Of a stretch of 64,000 nt of DNA, positions 1-8,880 are shown in pieces. The translations under genes were made by a program, and so were the position numbers. The notes beneath the pieces are model-generated. The model searched no databases and was not told the origin of the DNA. It saw only the letters and a list, made by a program, of their open reading frames with translations. The first letter of the stretch is position 1, and each line of letters begins with the position of its first letter. Source of the stretch: Lacihabitans soyangensis (GTDB taxonomy: Bacteria > Bacteroidota > Bacteroidia > Cytophagales > Spirosomataceae); contig NZ_RJUF01000194.1 of NCBI RefSeq assembly GCF_024343775.1, forward strand, positions 62,001 to 126,000, given 5' to 3'.

Positions 1-1
1 A

Positions 2-1651
2 ATCGCTGAAAAAACCAATGTTAATCTGGTGCAAAACAAGAAGAGAAACGAATTTAGAAAACAAGCACTGGCAGATATTTCCCCAAGTGAAGAAGATCTC
101 CAAAACAACCCCTATGTGGACAAATGGAGTGATATTTATGTCAATTTCTCCATTCCGATCATGATTTTGGTGCTGGCAGGATTCAATTACACCAATCTCA
201 CACTGGCTCGCTCACTAGGCCGCTCGCGTGAAGTTGGCGTAAGAAAAGTAATGGGGGCGGTTCGTTCGCAACTCATTGTACAATTTATCGCTGAAGCGGT
301 TTTGATTGCCTTTTCTGCTTTAATAGTGGGTGTACTGATACTTTCGCTAATGAAAGAATACATCCATGTCAACTGGGTGACTTGGAAGGTGGATAATCCC
401 TATTTCATTGTTATTATTTTCTGCATTTTTGCATTACTCCTGGGTGTTACTGCCGGCAGCTTGCCTGCTTGGATTTTGTCCAGTTTTCAGCCTGTAAAGG
501 TTTTGAAAGGAACATTATCTCCGGCATCGTTCGGTAAAATAAATTTCCGTAAGAGCCTGATTGTAATTCAGTTTATTGTAACACTCGGTTTTATATTTCA
601 GATTGGGCACATGTACAATCAGTTTAAATACATGGCCACCGAGAATGAGAATTTTAACAGAAAAGGTATTTTTAATCTGGCCATACCTTCCAAAAACGCT
701 AAACTCATTACCCAAGAAATTTCTGAAAATAAAAACGTAAAGAAAATTGGGTTTACTTCCGTTCCCTTTGGAGGTATAACAACGCAGCTGGGTATTGGAA
801 CACAAAAAAAGGGAGAAAATACTGCATCCTATTATTACGCCTCAGACCGAAACTTCATCGAGAATATGAATTTAACGTTTGTAGCAGGCCAAAATTTACC
901 CATATCAAGTGGAGATTCTGCTGGGAATTTTGTGATAATCAATGAGAAGGCTGTGGAAAAATTAAACTTGGGAAGCACCAAAGAGGCTGTTGGAAAGACT
1001 ATTTTTTTAAATGAAAACATAGAAGTACAAGTGATTGGCGTGGTAAAAAACTTTTGTCACTTCAATTATCAGTTTGAAATCCAGCCGCTTGTTTTTCAGT
1101 ACAATCCGGCTATGTTTAGGTCAATGGTGATCCAAACCGAAGGAAAAACAGACCAAGCCGAATTTGAAACTTTTGTAAAAACACTTTGGAAGAAACAAAA
1201 TCCATACGAATCAGTGTCTTACAGTTGGTTTGAAGAGGAAATGTACGACAGATATTATCCAGCCGAAGACATGAAAATGATGGGCATCGCCTGTTTGGTT
1301 ATATTGGTGATTGCTGTCATGGGTTTACTCGGTATGGTTATTTATACCACCGAAAAACGAGTAAAAGAAATTGGTATCCGCAAAGTTTTGGGGGCATCGG
1401 TCACCGAAGTGGTCACCATCTTGTCATGGAGTTTTTTAAAACTTTTACTCTTGGCAGGTGTCATCGCACTTCCTATCGGGATTTTCGGTGGCTTGCTATT
1501 CAATGGCCTTTTTACTTTCAACAACGGACTGAATTTCAGCCTGATGGCCATGTTTTTTATAACTGTCCTTTTGATAGCCATTCTCACCATAGCCTATTAT
1601 AGCATGCGTGCAGCTTTTACCAATCCAGTAAATAGTTTGAGAGCAGAGTAG
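2..1651 (+). CDS. ABC transporter permease, FtsX/MacB type (5' partial)
   Basis: This is the C-terminal part of an inner-membrane ABC permease of the MacB/FtsX family, which in Bacteroidota usually has about 790 residues and two permease modules. The frame is open to the left edge with no stop, so the GTG at 29 is not the real start and the N-terminus lies outside the window. What is visible: an FtsX module (FNYTNLTLARSLGRSREVGV, then hydrophobic segments to about 480), a second transmembrane anchor near 550-600, a periplasmic MacB-like domain, and a second FtsX module with the matching EKRVKEIGIRKVLGAS signature. Such proteins couple a cytoplasmic ATPase to mechanical work on lipoproteins, drugs or peptides; the substrate cannot be told from sequence. 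No ATPase gene is present downstream. Confidence 0.9.
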   Translation: MAEKTNVNLVQNKKRNEFRKQALADISPSEEDLQNNPYVDKWSDIYVNFSIPIMILVLAGFNYTNLTLARSLGRSREVGVRKVMGAVRSQLIVQFIAEAVLIAFSALIVGVLILSLMKEYIHVNWVTWKVDNPYFIVIIFCIFALLLGVTAGSLPAWILSSFQPVKVLKGTLSPASFGKINFRKSLIVIQFIVTLGFIFQIGHMYNQFKYMATENENFNRKGIFNLAIPSKNAKLITQEISENKNVKKIGFTSVPFGGITTQLGIGTQKKGENTASYYYASDRNFIENMNLTFVAGQNLPISSGDSAGNFVIINEKAVEKLNLGSTKEAVGKTIFLNENIEVQVIGVVKNFCHFNYQFEIQPLVFQYNPAMFRSMVIQTEGKTDQAEFETFVKTLWKKQNPYESVSYSWFEEEMYDRYYPAEDMKMMGIACLVILVIAVMGLLGMVIYTTEKRVKEIGIRKVLGASVTEVVTILSWSFLKLLLLAGVIALPIGIFGGLLFNGLFTFNNGLNFSLMAMFFITVLLIAILTIAYYSMRAAFTNPVNSLRAE

Positions 1652-1749
1652 TGTTGTCCTTCTAAATACCAAGTTGAATAATTTAACTTGGGCTAAATTA
1701 ATCTTAGGAATTCCTTTCGTATTTTAGCAGACAATTCAACCCAAATCTT

Positions 1750-3528
1750 ATGAAAAAATACTTAGGCATTCTATTTATTTCTTGTCTTGGAGCCACAGCA
1801 CAATTACCACAATACAACATACCAGAGGCCAATGCCACCAAAAAGAAAACCTACTGTAACCCCATGGATATCAACTATCAATACAATTGGGAGCAGGTAA
1901 ACGACAATATATCTTATAGAAGTGGAGCCGACCCGGTAGTAATCAATCATAAAGGCGAGTATTACCTTTTCCATACCATACAGGGTGGCTATTGGCACTC
2001 CAAGGACCTCTCAGACTGGCGATACATTAAGCCTAGCCGCTGGCCCATGGAAGACATGTGTGCACCTGCCGCTTGGAGCAAAGACGATACTTTGTTTCTG
2101 TTCCAATCTACCTTTCAGCAGCGTCCGATTTTTTATACCACGCAGCCCAAAACCGGTCAACTGGAATTTTATAATCGTTGGTTGCCGCAATTACCCAAAG
2201 ACATTGGCCCATGGGATCCAGCACTGTTTTACGACGAAGACTTGAAAGAATGGTACATGTACTGGGGTTCCTCAAATACCTATCCGCTTTTTGGAGCTCA
2301 ACTCGACAAGGATAAAAAACTCACTTACAAAGGCGACTACAAGCCATTTGTATACCTCGACCCAGTAAATCACGGTTGGGAACGCTTCGGACAAGACCAT
2401 AAATCGGACATTACGCCTTTCACAGAAGGAGCTTGGATGACCAAACATAATGGCAAGTATTACCTGCAATATGGTGCTCCAGGAACCGAGTACAACGTGT
2501 ACGCCAACGGCACCTATGTGGGTGATCACCCGCTTGGGCCCTTCAAATATGCCCCTTACAATCCAATTTCATACAAGCCTGGTGGCTTCATGCAGGGAAT
2601 GGGCCATGGATGTACTTTCAAAGACAATTACGGTAACTATTGGAACATGGGCACACCGTGGATAGCCGTAAACTGGAATTTTGAACGCAGAATAGAGATG
2701 GTGCCCACAGCATTCGACAAAGACGGACAGATGTTTGCCAATACCCGTTTCGCAGATTTCCCTTACAGATTACCTACAAAAAAATGGACCAATAAAGATG
2801 AACTTTTTACAGGCTGGATGCTTCTTTCTTATAAAAAACCAACAAAGTCATCATCGCAAAAAGAAGACAAATTCAGTTCGAATTTGGTAACCGATGAGAA
2901 CCCAAGAACTTTCTGGGTGGCCAAAACCAATAAAACCAACGAGTGGCTGAGCATAGACCTCGAAAAAGTTTGTACGGTAAATGCACTACAAATCAACTAC
3001 ACTGATTATAAGTCAGATATATATGATTCGGCATTGCCAAAAGTATATATTCAATACCGAATTTACAGCTCTTTAGACGGTAAAACTTGGACAAAAATAG
3101 AAGACAATTCTAACGAAAAACGTGACCGCCCAAATGCCTATATCGAATTGCCAAAAGCCGTAAAGGCCAGATATATCAAGTTTGAGAATGTACATGTTCC
3201 GATGCCAAATTTGGCTGTGAGCGACATCAGAGTTTTTGGAAATGGTGGTGAAAAAGCCCCAGAAACACCAAAAAACTTAGAAGCAAAACGTGACACGGAT
3301 GAACGCAATGCCTTCATAAAATGGGAGAAAGTAGACGGAGCCGTAGGTTACAACATCTTGTGGGGCATAGCACCAGACAAATTGTATCAAACCTACCAAA
3401 TCTGGGCGGACGAACCTTCTGAAAAAGAAATCAGAGCCTTAAACGTAGGTGTGAAATACTATTTCGCCATTGAATCATTTAATGAAAATGGGGTGAGTAA
3501 GGTGAGTGAGATTAAGGGTGGGATTTGA
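1750..3528 (+). CDS. Secreted GH43-like glycosidase with discoidin and FnIII domains
   Basis: A predicted exported polysaccharide-degrading enzyme. Residues 1-18 form a signal peptide. Residues 55-350 have the five-bladed propeller pattern of glycoside hydrolase family 43, with an acidic triad at the expected places: Asp61 in SGADPVV, Asp156 in GPWDPALFYD and Glu226 in EGAWMTKHNGKYY. An F5/8 type C (discoidin) carbohydrate-binding domain follows at about 360-500, then a fibronectin type III module at about 505-592. Family knowledge suggests an exo- or endo-acting enzyme on arabinan, xylan or galactan side chains; the exact substrate is not readable. The gene is single, converges on the next minus-strand gene with only 5 bases between stops, and is not in a SusCD locus. 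GH43 is firm at clan level; related GH families with the same fold remain possible. Confidence 0.8.
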   Translation: MKKYLGILFISCLGATAQLPQYNIPEANATKKKTYCNPMDINYQYNWEQVNDNISYRSGADPVVINHKGEYYLFHTIQGGYWHSKDLSDWRYIKPSRWPMEDMCAPAAWSKDDTLFLFQSTFQQRPIFYTTQPKTGQLEFYNRWLPQLPKDIGPWDPALFYDEDLKEWYMYWGSSNTYPLFGAQLDKDKKLTYKGDYKPFVYLDPVNHGWERFGQDHKSDITPFTEGAWMTKHNGKYYLQYGAPGTEYNVYANGTYVGDHPLGPFKYAPYNPISYKPGGFMQGMGHGCTFKDNYGNYWNMGTPWIAVNWNFERRIEMVPTAFDKDGQMFANTRFADFPYRLPTKKWTNKDELFTGWMLLSYKKPTKSSSQKEDKFSSNLVTDENPRTFWVAKTNKTNEWLSIDLEKVCTVNALQINYTDYKSDIYDSALPKVYIQYRIYSSLDGKTWTKIEDNSNEKRDRPNAYIELPKAVKARYIKFENVHVPMPNLAVSDIRVFGNGGEKAPETPKNLEAKRDTDERNAFIKWEKVDGAVGYNILWGIAPDKLYQTYQIWADEPSEKEIRALNVGVKYYFAIESFNENGVSKVSEIKGGI

Positions 3529-3533
3529 GAGTA

Positions 3534-4835
3534 TTACTCAAAACTTCTCACAATATTCGAAAGCCATTCTGAATTATGAACTTTCCCCTTCGAATCCACA
3601 AGTATTGGAGAGGAAGTTCTCGTACCGATATTAAATGACCATAACTTACTACCTGTTTTGAGACTATAAGCTACCAAGTCTTTTAAATCATGGTCAATAA
3701 GAAAGATGACTCCGTTAGAAATTAAAGGATTGTGAGTTCCCGAATCACTAATCGGCTTCTGATAGAGTATTTTCCCCGTATTTACATCAGTAAAATAAAG
3801 ATTCTTCTGAACAGCGAAAGATGCGAAATCATTAGAAACTAGAACTCCTTGAGAATAGAACATATTGTTTCTATATGCTTGAGGGGTCTTCGTTGTCCAA
3901 ATCAAGCTACCGTCTTTAAGATTAAATGCAGATAGATTTCCCTCTTCATTGACACCATTAAAATGAGAAACTATAATTTTATTGTCTTCAATTACAGGTT
4001 TCGTACCAAAATAATACCCCGAAATTTTCGAATTCTCCCAAATAATCTTACCATCCTTTAAACTTAGGGCCTGAATTTGATTTATGGAATTACTTTTAAG
4101 AAGATATATGTTTCCATTGGAAACTCCTATTCTTTGAATCTGCCAATTCTCATTTTTTTGACTCCATTTTTCTTGCCCGGTAGAAATATCAAGAACCATT
4201 AGGTTTCTTAAACCATACCCAAATATTATTTCAGAGTCAGTTACAATTGGTTTATTGGAGAAGCCATTTCCCGAGAGTGGCAATGAATAAATCCACTTGA
4301 CATCTTTTCCATTTAGATTTAAACAAATGATATTTTGATTATCTTGAAAAATAAGTCCAGAAGACCCAACACTAATCAAACCAATACCAAAACCCAAATT
4401 CCATTGATATTTCCAAATATTTTTACCTGTAGTGGCATCACTGGCATATAACTGTTTATTCCAAGTGGAATAAATGACATTATCTTTCCCAATAAATTCC
4501 GAGTTTCCATTCTCAAAACCACTTCCTTGAAGTAAAAAGTTTTTTTGTCCATTGTCTGCGTTGTAAGAGGCAAAAAAATTCAAGAAAAATGAGTTTCCTC
4601 CATTTGAATATAAGGAACCCTTATATAAATACGGATTTGTAAACATATTTACACCACCATTCGCTTCCCAAAGCATTTTTCCAGTTTCAGCATCTAAAGA
4701 GTATAATTTTTTATCGCCTTGAACGTAAAGAACTTTATTTGTGGCTATTGGTTCTTTTGATGGGTCAAGTTCGTTTTTTTCGCATGAACTTATTCCTACA
4801 AAAACTACCAAAACTATGAATATAAATAATTTCAT
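3534..4835 (-). CDS. PQQ-like beta-propeller lipoprotein
   Basis: Predicted lipoprotein: hydrophobic leader ending in VGISSC, with Cys18 as the lipidated residue. The mature part is built from repeated propeller blades of the PQQ/YfgL (BamB-like) type, seen as recurring LDAETGKMLWE, SDATTGKNIWK, LDISTGQEKWS, LSLKDGKIIWE and FNLKDGSLIWT, about seven blades in all. No catalytic quinoprotein residues are evident, so it is more likely a binding or scaffold protein than a dehydrogenase. The start lies 3 bases after the stop of the upstream YD-repeat lipoprotein gene, so the two are probably co-transcribed. BamB identity is unlikely because the context is not a bam or der locus. Function unknown. 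Confidence 0.75.
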   Translation of the reverse strand: MKLFIFIVLVVFVGISSCEKNELDPSKEPIATNKVLYVQGDKKLYSLDAETGKMLWEANGGVNMFTNPYLYKGSLYSNGGNSFFLNFFASYNADNGQKNFLLQGSGFENGNSEFIGKDNVIYSTWNKQLYASDATTGKNIWKYQWNLGFGIGLISVGSSGLIFQDNQNIICLNLNGKDVKWIYSLPLSGNGFSNKPIVTDSEIIFGYGLRNLMVLDISTGQEKWSQKNENWQIQRIGVSNGNIYLLKSNSINQIQALSLKDGKIIWENSKISGYYFGTKPVIEDNKIIVSHFNGVNEEGNLSAFNLKDGSLIWTTKTPQAYRNNMFYSQGVLVSNDFASFAVQKNLYFTDVNTGKILYQKPISDSGTHNPLISNGVIFLIDHDLKDLVAYSLKTGSKLWSFNIGTRTSSPILVDSKGKVHNSEWLSNIVRSFE

Positions 4836-4838
4836 TTT

Positions 4839-5849
4839 TTAGTTACAGATATATTTGTTTTCATAAGAATAACCTATTTGATAAGTATTTCTATCAAATA
4901 CTTTTACATTTAGAGCTTGTCCTTTGTCATTATAAACCACATCAAATGTTATGAAAACCTCAGATGTAGAATTATTTTTGAAAGAATACGATTTTTGGGT
5001 TTTTGGAATAGAATTGGGGTGATAGGTATATTCTAACATTAAATGATAATCCTTGTTGTTATTTGAATTGTAAATTTTCAACAATTTTCCATCATTGTCA
5101 TACTCAAATCTTTCACTGGAAACATATACACCGAACCTCTTAGATTCCGTTTCTTTAATTGTTTTTTCAGAATTGACCTTATAGGTTTTCTCCAATCCGG
5201 TATGGTCTTTGGTTTTCGTCAGAATACCATTTTGGTCGTAAAAATATTCCGTAGAAATATTAGAGGAGCCCTGATATACTGACTTTAATAGCCTATTGTT
5301 TACGTCATAGGTATTAAAATAAGTTAGTTGAACATTTCCGTTTTGAATAGTCTCTTGAAGTAAAATATTGTTTTTGCTATCATACTGTGTCTTACGTTCA
5401 AAAATTTCATTACCATTTTTATTCACAAAATAGGTTTCTTTACCACTAATATTATATTCGGTTGTTAATTTTGACTTGCTATAAAGGTAACCCTGTTCAA
5501 TTTTTGATTTTATTTTACCCTTTTCAAAGTAGGTATAGTCTATAATGGAGACCAATTTTGAATCTTGATCCGTAAATGTCACTTTGATTAAATCATTTTC
5601 AGCATTATACTCATTTTTATGATTATCAATCAATATCTTTCCATTCGCATACTTAGTGGTTCGTTTGATTAGATTCTTATTTTTATCGTATTCGAAACTA
5701 ACTGTATTGGAGAACTTGGTGCCTTCATAATTATCCGTCTGGGTTATCAAGCATTTGTTGGACTGCGGTTCTAAAACTTCTTCAGATTTCTGGCAAGATA
5801 GAAGTGTGGCTAACATTAAGAAGGAGTAGAATTTTGTGAATTTTTTCAT
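4839..5849 (-). CDS. YD/RHS-repeat-like lipoprotein, unknown function
   Basis: Lipoprotein signal with an LLSC box (Cys19). The mature protein is a run of short beta-rich repeats of the form Y-D/E-x-N-x-x-x-L-x-K (for example FEYDKNKNLIKRTTKY, YFYDQNGILTKTKDH, FEYDNDGKLLKIYN). This resembles YD/RHS repeats and the short secreted RHS-like proteins common in Bacteroidota. It is far too short (336 residues) to be an RHS toxin and has no core PxxxxDPxGL motif or C-terminal toxin domain. It is the first gene of a two-gene minus-strand unit with the PQQ-propeller lipoprotein. Surface or periplasmic location is inferred from the signal; the function is not known. Confidence 0.6.
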   Translation of the reverse strand: MKKFTKFYSFLMLATLLSCQKSEEVLEPQSNKCLITQTDNYEGTKFSNTVSFEYDKNKNLIKRTTKYANGKILIDNHKNEYNAENDLIKVTFTDQDSKLVSIIDYTYFEKGKIKSKIEQGYLYSKSKLTTEYNISGKETYFVNKNGNEIFERKTQYDSKNNILLQETIQNGNVQLTYFNTYDVNNRLLKSVYQGSSNISTEYFYDQNGILTKTKDHTGLEKTYKVNSEKTIKETESKRFGVYVSSERFEYDNDGKLLKIYNSNNNKDYHLMLEYTYHPNSIPKTQKSYSFKNNSTSEVFITFDVVYNDKGQALNVKVFDRNTYQIGYSYENKYICN

Positions 5850-5951
5850 TTATATTTTCTTGATTAAATTGGGAATCAACAAAATCCTCTGCAATTACTA
5901 AGCCAATAAGTTTATTTGGAATGAAAGATTATTTCTAAAACTAATTTGGAA

Positions 5952-5989
5952 TAAAAAAGGACCAAGAGAAATTGAATCTCCATTGGTCC
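5952..5989 (-). terminator. Intrinsic terminator of the NIPSNAP gene
   Basis: Inverted repeat GGACCAA (5959-5965) with TTGGTCC (5983-5989), extended by an inner GAGA/TCTC pair. Read on the minus strand the stem is followed by a run of six T. It lies about 30 bases past the stop of the NIPSNAP gene. Confidence 0.75.
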
Positions 5990-6020
5990 AAAAGTTTAAA
6001 AATAAATAACTTGTTTCAAA

Positions 6021-6764
6021 TCACAATTGCGAATACTTCAGAGGCTTCAAAAACACCCTATGAATATTTGAAACCGTATTTGCGTATTCGGGAAGTTTTG
6101 AGATACGTTTCCATTCTGGGTGGTCAGAGAATTTCTTCCAGTTGGCATCACGCTCAGCCAAATCTTTGAAGGCAAGCATATAGGTCAGACAAGGCATTTG
6201 TGGGCCTGCTATTTTTTCTCCAAACATAACCGAATGCAGTCCAGTTTCTTTGAAAATCTGCAACTCGCCTTCGTTAAACATCTTTATTTTTCTTTGGTAA
6301 GCATCTTCAATGTAGCCCTCGTAAGTACGCATTTCAAAAACCATCGAGCCAGTTTCTGGTTTGATGAGTTGCGGAATTCCCGAAAAAGCATTGAAAAAAG
6401 AAGTTTCATACCTGCTAAAAGGCACTTTGTCTTGGGTAATGGTATTATATTCCGCAGAATTTTCTGTAAAAACTTTATCGGAATTTACCGCCTTAGTTAC
6501 TTTTTCATAGGCCGCCATGCTCTCGTATGGAATCAATAGATAAATTTTGGCCGGGTTGTCTTGACTCCACTCTTCAAAAGCCCCGATGTTTTTCACACCT
6601 TGTCTGTTCAATGAAGGCAAAAGAGCCTTTTCAAGATAATTGTGTAATCCGGAAGCTGGCGAACCGAACTTCATGGTGTAAACCCGCAGTTCATAAAATT
6701 CTCGTTGGGCAGAAACAGAAATTGCAGTAAGAGCAAAAACAAAAAGGAAGAAAAACTTTTTCAT
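6021..6764 (-). CDS. Secreted NIPSNAP-family protein
   Basis: The start is placed at the ATG opening MKKFFFLFVFALTAISVSAQ because this gives a clean signal peptide. A longer reading from 6824 would add 20 residues in front of it. After the signal come two ferredoxin-like NIPSNAP (dimeric alpha/beta barrel) units, at roughly residues 25-120 (REFYELRVYTMKFGS...) and 140-240 (MVFEMRTYEGYIEDAYQRKI...). This duplicated exported form is common in Bacteroidota. No enzymatic role is established for it. The gene stands alone: the flippase gene runs away from it and a terminator follows it. Confidence 0.8.
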   Translation of the reverse strand: MKKFFFLFVFALTAISVSAQREFYELRVYTMKFGSPASGLHNYLEKALLPSLNRQGVKNIGAFEEWSQDNPAKIYLLIPYESMAAYEKVTKAVNSDKVFTENSAEYNTITQDKVPFSRYETSFFNAFSGIPQLIKPETGSMVFEMRTYEGYIEDAYQRKIKMFNEGELQIFKETGLHSVMFGEKIAGPQMPCLTYMLAFKDLAERDANWKKFSDHPEWKRISKLPEYANTVSNIHRVFLKPLKYSQL

Positions 6765-6912
6765 TTTTTGGTTTGAATAAATTGAATGGTAAAAGTAGAA
6801 AAAAAGGTTGAAGCATTTAAGCAATTTGAACTAACTAACTGAAAGTCCTTGATTCTTTTGCATTCTTGCCCAAAAATTCGGAACATTGCGGCTCAATTTC
6901 GAATCTTAATAA

Positions 6913-8427
6913 ATGAGTTTAGTAAAAAAACTGGCTGGCGACACGGTGCTTTATGGAATGAGCAGCATTGTGGGTCGACTGCTAAACTGGCTTTTGGTGA
7001 TTGTACACACCCGTGTATTTGAACAGCCCGAGCTCCTCACCGAAAACGCCCAACTCTACACTTACGTTATTCCCTTGAATATCCTTTTTACCTTTGGTAT
7101 GGAGACGGCTTTTTTCAGATATGGCTCCAAAAAAGAGAATCAATCGGAGTACTTTAATCTCATACTTAGTTTCATCATTGTTCTTAGTGGCGTACTTTCA
7201 TTAGGATTGATTTTGGGAGCGACACCCTTAGTAAATGCCATGCGTTTTCCGGGAAAAGAACGTTTGGTTATTATGTTGTCCATTATTATTGCCATTGATG
7301 CTATTTGTGCCATCGCTTTTGTAAAACTGCGGGCCCAAAACAAAGCCAAACGATTTGTTGGCATTAAAATCACCAATATTGCCATCAATATATTCTTAAA
7401 TGCCTTCTATCTGATTTTCTGTAATAATATACTGAAAGACAAGTTTTTACCTAACCTAAAACCTTTTGCGGCGTTTATTTACGATGCCAACGTTGGCCCT
7501 GATTATATCATTTGGGCCAATTATGTGGCCAGTATGATTACGTTTGGTTTATTGTGGAAAGAGTTTGTTGGTTTCAGATTCACGATAAACTGGGAAAAAT
7601 TGAAAGAAGTTTTGGTGTATGCATACCCACTTATGATAATGGGTCTAGCGGGAGCTATTAACCTTACGGCCGACCGGCTGATGTTCAGGGAGTTGCTTCC
7701 CGAAGGATTTTATTCTGACTTCCCGAAACCCGACCAGGCTTTTAGTATTTACTCGCAAGTGTATAAACTTTCTATTTTTATGACACTAGTGGTACAAGCA
7801 TATCGTTATGCGGCTGACCCACTTTTTTTCTCAAAAATGGGTGATAAAAACTCACCAAATCTGATAGCACTTAGCACCAAGTGGTTTACAATTGCCTGTA
7901 TAATTCTCTGGGTTGGCGTCAGTCTAAACCTCGACTGGATTGGTCTTTTAATTGGCGAAAACTATCGTTCAGGCCTTTACATTGTACCCATATTGCTCTT
8001 AGCCAACTTATTTATAGGCGTTTATGGCAATACCTCCATTTGGTTTAAATTGGTAGACAAGACCAAATTTGGCACTTATCTTACTATCGCTGCCATGATT
8101 TTGACAATCATTCTGAACGTAATTCTCATACCAAGGCTTGGATACTTGGGCTGTGCGATCACCTTTACTTTTTCATCATTTTTTATGGTGGTGGCTTGCT
8201 ATATTTTGGGGCAAAAACACTATCCAATTCCTTATGAACTAAAAGAAATATCGGCTTACTTGATTTTTGCTGGATTAATTATTTTAGCCAATACCCAAAT
8301 ACATATCAGAAATTATTGGGTATCAATACCCTACCACATGCTCCTGACCTTTTTGTTTATTGGTGTGGTTTATTGGTATGAGTTTAAGGTGAAAGAAAAT
8401 CCAGATTTACTCAAAAAGGCTTTATAA
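6913..8427 (+). CDS. Polysaccharide flippase (Wzx/MATE-like)
   Basis: A 504-residue integral membrane protein with about 12-14 hydrophobic helices, opening MSLVKKLAGDTVLYGMSSIVGR in the manner of the polysaccharide biosynthesis/MVF family. The N-terminal half carries the RxxSxxxR-type charged loops (ETAFFRYGSKKENQ) and the C-terminal half the typical NVILIPRLGYLGCAI segment. Family members flip lipid-linked oligosaccharides or lipid II across the inner membrane. No glycosyltransferase cluster surrounds it, so the substrate is open; a Bacteroidota-type lipid II or O-unit flippase are both possible. It overlaps the convergent HIT gene by 6 bases. Confidence 0.85.
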   Translation: MSLVKKLAGDTVLYGMSSIVGRLLNWLLVIVHTRVFEQPELLTENAQLYTYVIPLNILFTFGMETAFFRYGSKKENQSEYFNLILSFIIVLSGVLSLGLILGATPLVNAMRFPGKERLVIMLSIIIAIDAICAIAFVKLRAQNKAKRFVGIKITNIAINIFLNAFYLIFCNNILKDKFLPNLKPFAAFIYDANVGPDYIIWANYVASMITFGLLWKEFVGFRFTINWEKLKEVLVYAYPLMIMGLAGAINLTADRLMFRELLPEGFYSDFPKPDQAFSIYSQVYKLSIFMTLVVQAYRYAADPLFFSKMGDKNSPNLIALSTKWFTIACIILWVGVSLNLDWIGLLIGENYRSGLYIVPILLLANLFIGVYGNTSIWFKLVDKTKFGTYLTIAAMILTIILNVILIPRLGYLGCAITFTFSSFFMVVACYILGQKHYPIPYELKEISAYLIFAGLIILANTQIHIRNYWVSIPYHMLLTFLFIGVVYWYEFKVKENPDLLKKAL

Positions 8428-8811
8428 ACCAGCCTTAATTTTCTCGGCAATTTCGGCCAATTCCTCTTGCGAAATCTTGATTTTGGAATTGAAATTCATG
8501 TCGTTCATACTATTCATGGGTATCAAATGCACGTGGGCATGCGGCACCTCTAAGCCAATTACTGCCACTCCTACCCTTTTACATGGTACTGCTTTTCTTA
8601 TGGCTGGCTCTAAAGACTTTGCAAAGGCCATCAATCCAGTATAAAGCTCGTCTGAAAGATCAAAAAGATAGTCAACTTCCTTTTTCGGCACTACTAAAGT
8701 ATGGCCAGGTGCACATGGAAATACATCCAGAAATGCAAAGAAATCTTTTGTTTCAGCTATTTTATGGCAAGGAATCTCGCCATTTATGATTTTCGTGAAT
8801 ATGGAGGCCAT
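8422..8811 (-). CDS. HIT-family nucleotide hydrolase
   Basis: A 129-residue cytosolic protein of the histidine triad superfamily (HINT branch). The catalytic triad is intact at the C-terminal side as HAHVHLIP (HxHxHxx). The N-terminal opening MASIFTKIINGEIPCHKIAE and the APGHTLVVPKKE strand are typical. Family members hydrolyse AMP-linked phosphoramidates or Ap4A-like nucleotides. Length is normal for the family. It converges with the flippase gene; the following plus-strand lipoprotein gene begins 69 bases from its start, so the two likely share a divergent promoter region. Confidence 0.92.
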   Translation of the reverse strand: MASIFTKIINGEIPCHKIAETKDFFAFLDVFPCAPGHTLVVPKKEVDYLFDLSDELYTGLMAFAKSLEPAIRKAVPCKRVGVAVIGLEVPHAHVHLIPMNSMNDMNFNSKIKISQEELAEIAEKIKAGL

Positions 8812-8880
8812 GAGTTTGAGAATTTTTATGCAATTTTAGCCCATATTTCATTCCCTAACAAGTTAATTCGCCATTTAAAT

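Noticed and set aside
4839-5849. RHS polymorphic toxin
   Set aside because: Too short, lipoprotein signal, no RHS core motif or C-terminal toxin domain, no immunity gene.
8701-8880. Longer N-terminus for the DUF3472 lipoprotein
   Set aside because: It would overlap the divergent HIT gene and hide a clean lipoprotein signal at 8881.
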